DNA from: Pisolithus tinctorius
Taxonomy: Eukaryota > Basidiomycota > Agaricomycetes > Boletales > Pisolithaceae
Reading direction: 5' to 3'
Assembly: GCA_024663395.1 (NCBI GenBank)
Contig: JANFAH010000042.1
Span: 1 to 64,000 of the forward strand
Length of the DNA stretch: 64,000 nt
In this document: in pieces, positions 12,456 through 24,604 of the stretch
Position numbering within the stretch: the stretch's first letter is position 1
How the letters are laid out: each line of letters starts with the position of its first letter
Notes under the pieces: model-generated
What the model was told of the DNA's origin: nothing
Seen by the model: only the letters and a program-made list of their open reading frames with translations
Databases searched by the model: none
Translations under genes and position numbers: made by a program

Positions 12456-13746
12456 TTACTTACGGGGGGGAGGTCGACTGATCATCTGTAGCAAATGCTG
12501 ACTAAACCCTATAGGCTGGCTGCCTTCCCTGTCAGGACGTGCAGCAGGAGGGTTTGGAGATGGTCTTTTCCGTTGGCCACCCTCTTCTTCATCGCTGCCC
12601 TCTGACAGCCGCCACTTCTGTGTCACAGCCAGCTGACATTGGATTGTGAGGTTCAGTGATGCCTGATGAGATGAAACACACTTGCCTGGTTTGGAGGAGG
12701 GGGGACATCGGAGTCCTGTTCCCCACCTCCATCATTTTTCCCCATATCGTTGCTGCCCTCGCTGCCCTCTGCTTCATTCTCATTGCGTCCTTCCCCCCCA
12801 TTGCCCCCTTCCCCTCCGTGATCCTCATTCCCACTGATCTCAGGATTCGTATCATCTCCATGCTCCATGTCCTGGTCCACATCGCTCATGTTCTTTGGAT
12901 CTATCTCCCCATCCGATCCCCCAGCATCTGTACCCTTTTCTTCATCCTTGAAACCAAGCCCCTCGTCCCATTCCACCCACTGAGATACTATTGATGTAAT
13001 CAATGTAATGTCAGAATAAATGTCATTGGATTGGAAATGTCACTCACTCCAAAGTGGGTCCAGTTCTTGTGAATACCAATCGACCACTTCGTCCCACACC
13101 TTCGGAAGGTCTTCATCAGGAACCGAATCTACCTCCCAATCATATTCCCCCCAATGAAACAATCTGGGATCCAATCACAATAACGACCCCAGTCCATTTC
13201 TGATGAGTGTATCAGACACCTGGATGATGAATGAAACCTGTATGATGACTCACCGAAGGAATCTACCAATCTCTCAAGATTGGTTGGGCAATGTGCCCTG
13301 AAATTGTTTACCGACTCGGGATCATGTCGGCCGATGAGGTATTCTGTCACCAGGAATTCCTCGAAGCTGGGACAGCGATGTGTTGGAATATCTTCTTCTT
13401 TCATACCAATGCTTGGGCGGATGAGGGCTTCGATGATGTTGTCCAGATGCACGATGTTTCTGAGGAAAGTGGGGTGGAAATTCGCATACTGTTTGCTTTG
13501 AGCCTTTTGGAAATGCAGATGTAATCGCATGAGGAGGTAATACCTCCATAAAAACAATTTTATGAAGGTGAAATAGCGCGCGGGGAGCAATACACGGTCT
13601 TCAGTGATCTTGAGGTAGAGATTCGTGGACGTGACCTTCACCATGGTCTCCTCGGGATCTGCATATTCCACCTTGTATATGATCTGCTTGATGTAATCGA
13701 TCTGCCACGGTGTTGGGAGTGATTGTTGCCAGTAGTAGTCCGACAT
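12456..13746 (-). CDS. MSDYYW-family protein, member 3, one-base break
   Basis: The exons 13746-13254, 13199-13048, 12987-12686 and 12617-12456 match members 1 and 2 in position and phase. Blocks include MSDYYWQQSLPT, FLWRYYLLMRLHLHF, FEEFLVTEYLIGRHDPES and NNFRAHCPTNLERL. Exon 2 is 152 nt where member 1 has 153. The frame is lost in a run of six G after CFIGG and regained as YDWEVDSVP, so one base appears to be missing. With that base the product would be 369 residues. Exon 3 is a long Gly/Glu/Asp/Asn-rich tract followed by a GC-type donor (CAG|GCAAGT). The basic C-terminus contains QPIGFSQ, echoing NPVGFRP in member 1. Confidence 0.75.
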
Positions 13747-14433
13747 GTCGTTGAGATCGATCTCGAATCAGGCTGAATGATAAGGTGAAGATGAAATTTG
13801 TAGCAACACAGCATATCGCCTAAATCGGTCCCACGTTAATGAGGCCTTTGATCGGTAGCACGTGTATCATATATTTCTGTCAACCGAAGACTGATGATGA
13901 CATGTGGTGGATTAACCTCATCTTCTCCTCTCATGTGCAGCCCATTTCAATGGCAAGAGCTGCATAGTGATAGTAGCTTCTGGAGTCGTTGCAAGTGCCA
14001 GCGGAATGTGAAACACCATACATCCCACCTCCTTGTCGATTGCATGACAGGCCCCATGACTGCCAAACTTCAAATAGCATACAATGCATGTTGCTGTTGC
14101 TTTGGGTTGTGCCAGAATCTGATCTAGTGTATTCATTGTAGTGTGATGGGACTCGACATGATTTTTCATTGGTCAAGTAGCTTCACTGAATGGGAATGGA
14201 GACACTTGTAAATCTCTAGTCTAATGAATGGAGTCAGCCAGTTCCAGGAAAATCTCAGGGAGAAATCCCAGCACTTCTGGCAGCAGCAATTACATGTACA
14301 TGTGCAGAACAGCCTATAAAGGCCATTATTATTTGACACCTATGATCCCACTTCTGTGTCTGATGTACAATCGATGGAGACGTCTACCAAGTACATTGAT
14401 CTATATATATGTACAAATGATATCTTTAATGCC
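13747..14433. other. Intergenic, no gene recognised
   Basis: This interval lies between family members 3 and 4. Short frames are open on both strands without support. It includes the likely 3' UTR of member 4 and the promoter of member 3. Confidence 0.4.
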
Positions 14434-15461
14434 TTAGACATCCATCGAAGAGTGGTCAGATCCAGAGGGCGATGGCATGGGGGACTTTTGCTTATGCTTA
14501 TCTTTCAGCCTCTGAGAGGCTCTGCGCTCATTCACGGTCCCTCCCGCTCGTCTCTTGCCCTTATCACGTCCCTTGCCCTTGCTACGCACCCCACCACTGC
14601 GATGACCTCCTCCAATGATATCATCTCCCTCTCCCTGCGCCTTTCCCTTGCCTTTATCCGCAGCGCTGCCTTGTAGATGTTCTTTGTACGTGTATCCGAC
14701 TGTTTCGAGTTAGAATTCAGTAGATGGGGAAGGAAAGTATCCCTGTGCTTACAGTCAGGGTCCTCATCCTCCACTGGATCATAGAAGTCCACCATCACGT
14801 CGATCAGTTTCCTTGCCACATCCACAGTCTTCATCTTCTCATCCATTTCGAACTGAGTCCGGCTCCCATACCACATCTTGCCCAGGGTGCGCTCATGGCG
14901 AACCCAGTCTGTGGTATAAGTATGTGAATGGCAGCAAAAGGTTACAAGGAAATCGAAACACTTACCAACCTCTGAAATGCTGGCGCGGTTGATGTTGTGG
15001 TCGTTGTTGCGTCTATAATTCCTCACCTGGGCTGGTTCATGGCGCCGCACGAAATATTCTATCAATAAGTAGTTGTCTAATGTCGGACTGCGCCAATCGA
15101 GTGTGCGATCTGTGCGTTTGACTTTCTTCGCCTCCACAACTACTTGAACGAAAACCCTGTTCATATATGTGAGGATCATGGTCAGATTCTCCACCAGCAG
15201 CTCTTCCACCTCCACCTCCCCCTTCTTCTTGAAGCGAAGCACCAGCCGGATCGCCTTTTCTCTCCAGGTGAAAGCCTGAATAGGCTCATAGTAGTGATGG
15301 GGGAGCTCCATGACGACTTTACCATCAGCATGGGTGACCTGGCATGGCCAGATGGTCCCTTCGGAGCCTCCTTCAGCCAACCTGACATGTCGATCTTTTT
15401 TCAACAAGGCTTTGAGATTGTGGATGAATCCGAGGGAAGACAGGTAGTACTGGGTAGCCAT
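14434..15461 (-). CDS. Divergent member 4 of the MSDYYW family
   Basis: Exons 15461-14966, 14908-14753 and 14699-14434 give 305 residues, with introns of 57 and 53 bp, both in phase 1. The protein starts MATQYYLSSLGF. It keeps the family layout: a block around TLDNYLLIEYFVRRHEPAQ, then RNYRRNNDHNINRASI, aligned with EYLVTEYLIGRHDP and FRAHCPTNIERI of its sisters. The first intron interrupts the codon before DW, as in the others. The last exon encodes a Gly/Lys-rich tail (KGKGKAQGEGDD) and a basic, Ser-rich end. An upstream in-frame ATG is possible. Function is unknown. Confidence 0.7.
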
Positions 15462-15794
15462 GGTAGTAGTCAAGATCAATTACATAATCTATCTTGTAAA
15501 TGTAACTCCATCATTGATCGCTTATGTAAGTGGAATGTAAGGCAAATAGTGCATGTCATGCACCATATACATACAGTGAGACTGACCATGTCCAAGGCAC
15601 GAAGACTCCATGTCCTGATAGATACTGTAATGGACCAGTTTATAAAACTGATCACAAGGTGGGCAGGTCAGCCCTCGTGCCAAATACAGTAGTATACCTG
15701 TTCAGCACCATTACCATTGATTCCCCCTGTAAAGTGGTCGGGCAGACTATCCAAAGTGTTGAAGGCTATGGAACACCGATCGGCTTCAGCATGA
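15462..15794. other. Intergenic, no gene recognised
   Basis: This is the upstream region of member 4 and the lead-in to satellite block 2. No supported coding or repeat feature was seen. Confidence 0.4.
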
Positions 15795-17230
15795 CCACCT
15801 GACTTCCCGCTGTAGATACTTTGCTGGACCATGGGTTTACCACGACATCTTTCAGACAGAATAAGGTGGTAGAAGCCTTGAAAACACCTTTCAGTATGGC
15901 CACCCGACTTCCCCCAGTCTACATTTCACTAGACCATGTTCGTCATTGTTCGGCATGTCACCACAACCTTTACCGATGTTAGTAAGACTGCCTAAGGTGG
16001 TGGAAGCATGGCGAACACAGGTTCTGGTGGTATATGATAAGTTTCAGTATGACCACCCGACTTCCTCCTCTCCATATATTTGTTCTTCGTTGTTCCGCAC
16101 ATCTTAACCTCACTTACCCATGTTACGGGGTGACTTCAATGTGGGGAAAGCCTGCATAACACAGTATTTAGTGGTATATGATAAGTTTCAGTATGTCGAC
16201 CTGACCTCCCCCTGTCTATATGTTGCTAGGCAGTGGTAGCCATTGTTTGTCATGTCTTGACCACCTTTACCAATGTCAGTAAGACCATCCACAGTGGTAT
16301 AAATCCAACAAACTCTGACTCTGACAGTATATGATAAGTTTGTGCATGACCACCTGACCTTCCCCAGTCTATATTTTGCTAGGCGATGTTTTCCATTGTC
16401 TGCCATGTCTTAACCACATTTACCAATGTCAGAAAGACTATCCATGATGTAGCAACCTGCCAAATGTTTTCTCTGATGGTATATGATAAATTTGAATATG
16501 ACCACCTGAACCCTCCCCTGCCCCCCTTTCTATATTTTGCTAGGTGATGTTCGCCACTGTTCGTCATGTCTTAACCACCTTTACCAATGTCAGTAAGACT
16601 ATCTACAGTGGTAGAAACCCGACGAACACTAGGTCCGATGGTACATGATAAATTTGAGCACGACCACCTGACTTCCCCCAGTCTATTTTTGCTAGACCAC
16701 ATTCTCCACTGTTCCCCATCTCTTAATCCCCTTTACCAATGTTTCCAAGACTATCCACAGTGGTGGGAACTTGACGAACGCTTGTGTCAATGGTATATGA
16801 TAAGTTTGAGCAGGACCGCCTGGCCTCCCCCTGTTTATATTTTGTTAGACCATGTTCGTCATTGTTCGTCATGTCTTGACCACCTTCACCAATGTCGGTA
16901 AGACCATCCACAGTGGTAGAAATCCGACGAACACTGACTCTGACGGTATATAATAAGTTTGTCCATGACCACCTGACCTCACCCAGTCTATATTTTGCTA
17001 GGTGATTTTCGCTATTTTCCACCATGTCTTAACCAACTTTACCGGTGTCAGCAAGGCTATCCATGATGTAGCAACCTGACAAATGCTTTCTCTGATGGTA
17101 TATGAGAAATCTGAGTATGACCACCTGACCCCTCCCCCCCCTCTTTCTATATTTTGCTAGACCATGTTCCTTGTTGTTCAGCGTGTCCAATCCACCTTTA
17201 CCGATGTAATTAAGGCCATCTAAATCACTT
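15795..17230. repeat. 153-bp satellite array, block 2 (diverged)
   Basis: About ten degenerate units of the same satellite as block 1, in the same orientation. The TTGCTAG landmark lies near 15833, 15928, 16225, 16378, 16539, 16691, 16844, 16997 and 17156. Spacing is mostly 152-153 bp, with some units lengthened to about 160 by C-rich insertions. Conserved words include GGTATATGATAAGTTT, CATGACCACCTGAC and GTCATGTCTTAACCACCTTTACC. Confidence 0.9.
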
Positions 17231-17534
17231 GGATCCAGTTTGCTGCTTTTGTCCATGATGCATTCTGCCTATCATGCCTACATGTGTTTTCAATGTCGTA
17301 ATCCGTGTAGAGGGGCCAGGTGCTATGGTGCTGACAGTCTGACAAATCTTTGAAATATCACATACTGGTGCATGATCCCACCGCTGCTCTTTATTCAGTT
17401 CTACCACAGCATCTGACACTACCAATGCAGTATTTAGCCTCCATCATCACCCTGGCCTCTTCCAATTCCTTTCTTTCTGTTCAATGGCTGGCATTTGTTC
17501 GGGTCAGGGTTCTACAGCCAAGAAGGAGCCTACA

Positions 17535-18700
17535 TCATATGTAACACTCTCTGCCTTCTGCAAAACAGAGGGAGCATCGATAATACGCATATGACTTCTG
17601 TGCCTGTTGGATCAGGTCACTGGTCATATGACTTTGTAGACCAGTTTCAACCTCCTGTCTCTGCCCGTTCTGTGCTTCTCTGACCTCCTCCCACATACTC
17701 ATCATAACCTCACCATTGCCCACCACACCACCCTCATTTCCCCTGCATATCGGAATGCACAGGACACACACCTGAATATCCTGCAGTGAGAGACCTGTCC
17801 CATTTAGGACTTCCTTTGTGATTTCCAGGGGTCTGGTGCTTCCCTTTGCAAGTTTCTGTAAACAACTGCAGTGGAACCAATTTTTGCAGGTTCGACAATA
17901 CGTTGTTCAGCTTTGTCTGGGTTATATGGTTTTTCACAGACAGAGCAAGCATGGAAGGGGCCCTGATGGGGTGTAGTTTATGTCAGGAGTTTTTCAAAAA
18001 TCGGTGTCATGCCATTCATCCATACCTGGATGACTTGTTTACCATGTGCGCTCATGGTCCACGTGTATACATATCCTTTGGTCCTATCAAAGGACCAAAA
18101 CACCTTTCTGCACTGAAAGATGTGATATCTGCTGGCGCTATGCTCTCCATGAGCTTCCAAGCTGTATACAAAATTCAGGGATGACTTACACACGATGGCC
18201 TCTGGTTCAATGATGTCATTGTGGTCCGATAGAACCAGCTCATTGTTGCCAATGTATTTTCTCATGCTGTTTGTGAGTGAGTCAAAGGTACAAGGAACTT
18301 GATGGCAGCCAGCTCACTTTTTGTCTCCTATATCGCTCCTGCTGTAGTACCACTGCACTTCAACCCATGCCTTCTGTACTGCATGTCAGAAGGGTGGACA
18401 CCCACATGGCACTGGAAGTCTCTTACATGACTTTTCTTCAACCGTTGGACTCTGATGTCCTTGATCACAGCATACCACAGGCTGCCATCGTCGCCATTTA
18501 CAAAGATGCTAATTAAAGCTTCCATCAGCAAACGACATGCCCATCCAGTCTTTTCTTACTTATCACCTCTTTGGAAGGTGTGGGTCATGTGTTCTGGAAC
18601 TTCCTCCCTTCCATCCAGGATGTCTTCACCTGCACCAGTGAGGTTCGTCACTGGCTGGATGAGCTTAAATGACTGCTGGTGTCTAATGGAGACCTACCAC
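17535..18700 (-). pseudogene. BAH-like (possibly PHD) protein, truncated
   Basis: Exon-like pieces on the minus strand read, in order: IQPVTNLTGAGEDILDG (near 18640); FVNGDDGSLWYAVIKDIRVQ (near 18490); VQWYYSRSDIGDK (near 18340); RKYIGNNELVLSDHNDIIEP (near 18260); FWSFDRTKGYVYTW (about 18080); ACSVCEKPYNPDKAEQ (about 17930). The WYYSRSD and NELVLSDH pieces resemble a BAH domain, a nucleosome- or protein-binding module. CSVCEKPYNPD recalls the start of a PHD finger, but the remaining zinc ligands are not visible. The upstream end stops at the boundary of the large duplication (18721) without a start codon. At least one frame break is needed near 17840. The splice sites are my inference. Confidence 0.45.
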
Positions 18701-18720
18701 TTAGCTTGGAGGATGATGGA

Positions 18721-21700
18721 AGGGAAAGAAAGGTCTTGTTGGATGGAGGGGCCATGTAGGGTTGGGAGGCGAAGTAAAAAGTCGGAGGGTAACCCGTGAC
18801 GTCGCTTGCAATTCTCGGTTAGCCAGGGCGGACCCTGAAAAATTTTCTTTGGGTTGGGCGGCATTACGTGTTTGGGATCGGCAAAGAACCAACATTCCAC
18901 CGCCATGGCACCCCAGACACGTTCCCAGAGAGCCCTCAGAGCTGCTTCCAATGCATCCTCCACTGATGAAAGTGAAATCAGACTTGCATTTGACAATGTC
19001 ATGAAGGCCATTTCTCCTCCATCTCATCATTCAGACTCAGCATGCTCTTCTCCACTGTCCCCATCCTACAGTGTAATAATGGGTGGTCTCCTTTCCAGAG
19101 CAATGACTCCTCCAGAAGATCCAGAATCCTCTGTTGATGAGGATGAACTGAACCAGATATATGAGAAGTGCCAGGCCATGGTAAACCACTTGAGTGGGTC
19201 AGAAGAGGAGCATCAAAGCAATGCCTCTGACGATTCCTTTGTGAATGTGCATGGCCCATCAGTTGCACCATCGCATCCACCCCATCAGGACTCGAGTCAG
19301 GAGTCAGGGGCGCCTTCTGTACGTGATATCATCAGTGAGTCTCTTCTGTACTCTTTCTCTCTGTCTGCTTATGATTGCTTCTGAAAGTGTGTTCCATGGC
19401 CAGGCCTACCACATGGGCAATGGCCTACCAGACCCTAGGGACTCTCCGGTATGAAACTTGGATCGATGCCAGCATCCTCAACTTTCATCTCCTGTCCCAA
19501 TGGTATGCTGTCCAGGGCAGGATGCATGTCCGCTATGCCGACTTGTTCTCTGTCATTCCATCTGTCAGTGGGGGCACCCATGCCTTACCAGATGCACAGG
19601 AGATTCAATTTTTTCGTCAACGCCATCTCTTCGATTCCCATCCTGCCGATCCATCTGTTCCCATTGCCTTTGTGGTCATGCAAAACAGTCACTTCTTTGT
19701 TGCAGTCTTTGACTATTGGTTGAACCTTGCATTCATCCTTGGAAGGCGCATCGAACGCGTCCCAGAAACCCCCCATCCCCACTATGACCCACTGCGCGAT
19801 GACTGGAACACATGGAATGGCCCTTTCTACTGGACACGCATAGCATCTCTTCATGGATTCGATGCCATCGACCCAACCCAAGTTGATGTGCAGGTGTACA
19901 ATTGGTCACAGAACGGTTTCGACTGTGGGCCCATTGCATCCTTTGTCATGGAGTCACTCATGAGAGGAGGGCTATCTGGTGATGGCAGGCCTACCATCCA
20001 CATCCCTCCAATTCCTTGTGGTCATCGTCTCCGCCTTAGAATGCTTGTCATGGTGAAGGAGGGCTGTCGAAGGTGCTGGGAGGACTATCGTTACTTGTCT
20101 ACAACCACCCTTCCCCCTGGTCACATATGGACACAGTGGGACGACACCGAAGCCATCGGTGAAGACATCCTCATGGATGTGGAAAACCAATCATCTGGAG
20201 AGCAACATGCTACCATCGTCCGTGAGTTGAATGTCATTGGGGCCAACTGCCTTCGCTGCCAAAGGGGGGATGACTCCAGCAATGTAGTGAACCCTGATGT
20301 GCACTCCGATGGTGACTTTCCGACTGACACTGAAGATGAAGGTGAAGACCATCCTTTGCCTCTGGATGCCAAGTCTCAGCGTCTCAGGGATCTCCTTCGG
20401 CGCTACCCTTATGTGAGCAGGGCCAGAGCCAGGGATCGACTTCCTCCTCGGGCTGCCCATGGTCATCGAGTCGAAGGGGAATCCACTCCAGATGATCCTC
20501 TTGAGATCATCCAGCGACGCAAGCATGTCAAGGACTGGTCAGCTGGAACGATGTACCATTTCCCACGTCCAACTCCACCGGTATACCTCCCTGCATACCA
20601 AGGTCAACGATGGAAGCGTTTCGATCGCAGGTTTGATGAGTATGAAGGAGGACCTGTCTTGGAAAGTTTGCACCAGGACCGCAACTGCAATGAGATCGTG
20701 GAGGAGCCCTACTATCGGCCTGGGATGTGGACATCCTTTCGAGATTATGGCTATCGTCTGCTGAGTTCCTTCAACCAGATGTTCTACTTGGGTCCCCCCA
20801 TCAGATTGTCAGACCATATCCTCCAAGTGGGTGTTCCAGCTAACTACCAGTCTTCTCATCAAATCGGCGACCATGTTACTGGTGAGTGCTCATATTCTGC
20901 CCTTGTGCCCTCTTCTGATCGCTTCATTACAGGAAATTACTCTCTTGCCCGGCAGGTGCCCCATCCATCAAGAGTCCATGTGGATGATGTGGTCATACTG
21001 GGTGCCTCTCAGATGATCGAGATTGGCTCGAGCACCTCAGAACGTCTCATGAACACCTTTGTGAATGGGCGGCATGAGGATGGACGTCACATCTGCCTGG
21101 ACCTGGAGCTGGATCACAAGTTGGTGACTCCAGAGGAGTTGGAAGTCACCATGGACATCGACAGTCTCATATGGGTGACACATTCCCTACAGTTCAACAC
21201 ACCGCTGCCCATCTACCTTGGTCCCATCATCGAGGAAAAGGCTCCTATGCACAAGCACAATCATGTGTATGTCGACATCCTTGTGCCTCAGTCAGAGGCA
21301 GATTCCAGTGCCATCGGAAGCCGTACTGAATGGTTGACCATGGCATTTCCTCTGTGTGGAGTACCTCACACAGTGTTTGGTGCCTTGAGCAATGCTGCTG
21401 GCACCATGAATGTCTACATTTGCTTCCCCAGGATGATCCACAGGGATGAGATGACACACAAGCATGCCAATCGCATCCCAAAGGAGGTCCTTGACTTTTT
21501 CTGGGAGCATGTCCTACTTCCAGCAATCCGTGCACATGCAGATGTTTCGAGTGCACCATATGTCTCTCTCACTCTGAAGGAAGTGCAGTTCAAGGCACGA
21601 AAGGGTGGCAAAACCAAGAAGGCTGGTCGGCCAAAAGCGGTCCCCTTTTCTATGCAAGTGTTGAAGCAGATCCAGAAGACCATGGAGGCAATCATCCGAG

Positions 21701-24574
21701 AGGACCCTTCACGATTTGCAAACTATGGTTCCTTCTTCTTTGTCCTGGAATGCAAGGGAATCAAGTTGTGGACGAAAACCACCCTGTCAGGAGCAGTTCA
21801 AACGCCGGTCCAAGCTCTCCTCCATGGACTTCCAGCTCTGGATTGGTCCCACATGGTAGACAGGGCCAATGGGGAGCTCTTGGTCGACTTGGGAATCAGC
21901 ATTCACCCCACATGTGACGAAAAGCTTGTGGGATTGTGGAGACTGGATGCCCTGGAAGCTTCCTTTGGGGCAGGTGGATATTTGCGAGGAAATGCCCACC
22001 ACACTTGCATGCTTGGACGGTATGGGGGGATCCAAGCAGAGATGTCACAGGAACGAGCAAGGCAAACTCACATCGCATTCAGAAGTGCTTATAATCTGGC
22101 CTACGAGGTGATCCGACCCAATGACAACAGCCCCACCTTTGTCATGGACAAGGATGCTTATGCCCTGAACAACGACTTCATCGGGGAATGCATGCAGGCC
22201 ATCAACATGTATTCTGGAGATGCAAAGAAGAGGTCATATGGGGTGCGAGACGAGTACAGGATGAGTGGGGCTGCGGTGGAGCAGGCAATACTGGTGGTGC
22301 CACAAAGGGTGATGCATTTGCAAGCTCGATCATGCTCATATCTGATGCTTCCATCTTTGCAGATGGAAGAGCTTTTAGCCTCCAATCCCATTCTCTGGAT
22401 CCCGACCAAAGTCTGGTTGGAATTTATGGCTGGACGCATCAGGGCCCTCCAGTTGGCTCAGATCTCTCTCAAGGAACTGGAACCGCCCAACCTTGGGATT
22501 CTGACTGGCATCATCTGCCACATGATTCGGTGCACGTCCACCACTGCAATAATCCTTGACTTCCATGTGAGAGAGTCCATGGCCCTTCTGCAGGTCTCCA
22601 GGGTGTGTGAGCGGTTGGGAATGTTCTTCCTTTTGGACCTAGACTTGCATCATGTCCCCCATCTTCCAGAAGTTCAGGATCATGATGACCTGGAGGTGCT
22701 CAAGCTGATGGAGGGAAAGTTGAAGAGGGGTGATGGACGACCTGCCTGGCCAAGGATTCCCCCTCTGGATGAAGTGGAACAATTTCCCATTGGCAGCAGA
22801 CCAACGTGGGCCAAATTGACAAGGACCATCCAACTGCAGCCTTGGTTGATCATGCAGGACTGGAAGTGGTTGGCCCAACTGTCCGGTCTGGGCCAGTGGT
22901 AGGGAAACTTTTGTTCTGTTTACCTGTCAGCTTTGGATCCAGTTGGATGCGACTTGGCTGACAGGTTCAGAGGGAAAACCAGAGCCAACGTCTTTGGAAG
23001 ATGCCATTCAGAGTTGGACTCTGAACCAGACCTTCAGGACGATACGTGCCTGCGAATTCAAGGCCTGCAATGCAGAAATAGCAGGGAGTGGAGGGGCTGG
23101 TCGCCGACAGTCAAGCTTTGCAGAGAGGGTCAACCTGTTTTTCCCAGGACCCACAGCAGGACAACCTTCACGGAGGTCACCATGGAATGTCTTCTGGACA
23201 AAGCCTGGGTATATTTGGGAGTATCACCAGGTGATGAAGAACAGGACACCCCTGGAGGAGTTTGAGGTGCTGGACCACCTTGGCAGGATATTTTCTGTCC
23301 TTCAGACATTACCTGATGCGACCAAAGGGAGTGAAAAGAGTCCTGGGAAGACATGGTGGGTGGAGGGTGAGAAGGTGGTTCTGGTGACAAATCCCAAGTT
23401 CTACAAGATCGAGGGGATCTCCACCGAGAAGGAACAGCAACAGGCCAGGAGACGAGCATCTCGAGTGGTAAAGCCCAGGAATGCACTGCAAATGGAGCTC
23501 CTGGAGCATGCGGGATATGATGAACTGCTGGCTAGCAAGGCCCTCATCTTAGAAAGGCAGAGGCTGAAAGAGGCACAGACTAAGAAGTCATCAAAGGCAA
23601 AGAATGCTCGAAAGCCTCCAGCAAGAAGAGGCAAGGCCACCTCATAGAGGGAAGCAGAGGGATGGGGGGGGGGGGGGGGAAGGCAAGGATATGGGTACAG
23701 AGGGAGAAAGTGATGAATGCAATGTTGATATAGATTGTGGTTCCTGTTCCTGTGGAACTGAATCCCAGTGTTGCCTAGTGTAGTCTGATCAGGTAGCAAC
23801 ATGTTTGGCATCTTGGGATGATACCTGGCCCCAAGGTGAACCCCCCTCTTCAGCTTCACTCCATCAAAACAATTCCAGATCAATCCAGCTGTCCATACCA
23901 TGCCTGTGCCACTTGAATGACATGGCAGGACCATTTGGATCACACCAGAAAGGACCCTAAGTGTCATTCCCTCCTCTTATCCTGTAAAGTTTAGGAAGCA
24001 TGAAACCTTGTCAGGAATGGTTGTCCTGGAGGGCCTGAAAGTCACAACAGATGATGACAATGGTTGCAGCATTCCTAGGTGTCAGAATATCCATGTAAGA
24101 TATGTTACCCCCCCCTCCCCATGTTCACTCCATCAAAACAATTTCAGAGATCGATCTGGCTGTCTGAACCATGTCTACCCCATCTGTATGACATTACAAG
24201 ACCATCAGAATTGTGTTACAAAGGTCCCCATATTTGTTTCATCGACATACCTGATCCCCTCCTCATACCCCAGGGATGGCGATCCAGTAACATCAGGAGG
24301 GGGTGCCAGCTTGCCAGGGATGGATGTCCTGGGTGTTATCAATGCCACTGAAGACAATGGAAATGATTTCCAGCCTCCCAGAAGTATTTCCAAAGAGATA
24401 CCACTTTGTGGTCTGACCATACTTCTACCCCCTGTAGATTTTTTTTCTGACCGCCAATTTCATTCAAATTTCACCTGGGACATCCCAATGGACATATCTA
24501 TCGACTCCCAGCATTATTTCCCCCAAATTATGGTCGGGAGTTTGTAATTATAATTTCCCCAGGGGCTGTATAGT
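18721..24574. repeat. Large direct duplication, copy A
   Basis: This segment of about 5.85 kb is nearly identical to 35638-41494, in the same orientation. It starts agggaaagaaaggtcttg and ends in ggggctgtatagt. Differences are scattered substitutions, mostly transitions, and a few small indels (a long G run near 23666 is present only here). The flanks differ at both ends and show no obvious target-site duplication or terminal inverted repeat. The 3' portion (23650-24574) is non-coding, with two related blocks containing ccatcaaaacaatt. Confidence 0.95.
18905..23647 (+). pseudogene. Ulp1-like cysteine protease, mobile-element protein, copy A
   Basis: Exon 1 starts MAPQTRSQRALRAAS and is acidic and Ser-rich. 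After an intron of about 53 bp comes a domain resembling Ulp1/C48 SUMO proteases: the catalytic His in SHFFVAVFD and Gln/Cys in WSQNGFDCGP (about 19910-19930). Then follows a long region of about 1000 residues with no family I recognise, including GYLRGNAHHTCMLGRYGG, PTWAKLTRTIQLQPW and a Lys-rich tail (KAKNARKPPARRG). In-frame introns are likely at about 20881-20931 (gtgagt to tacag) and about 22309-22362. The frame is lost near 22893, where GGGCC replaces GGCACC of copy B, giving an early stop at 22902. Such proteases are often carried by fungal and plant mobile elements, which suggests an element origin. Confidence 0.7.
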
Positions 24575-24604
24575 TGGCATCAGACATCAGACCCCCTGGA
24601 CAGG

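Noticed and set aside
24008..24547. Open frame of 179 codons downstream of the Ulp1-like gene, conserved in the second copy
   Set aside because: The conservation is explained by the recent duplication. No start context, domain or splice support was found, and the two copies differ in ways that do not spare codons.
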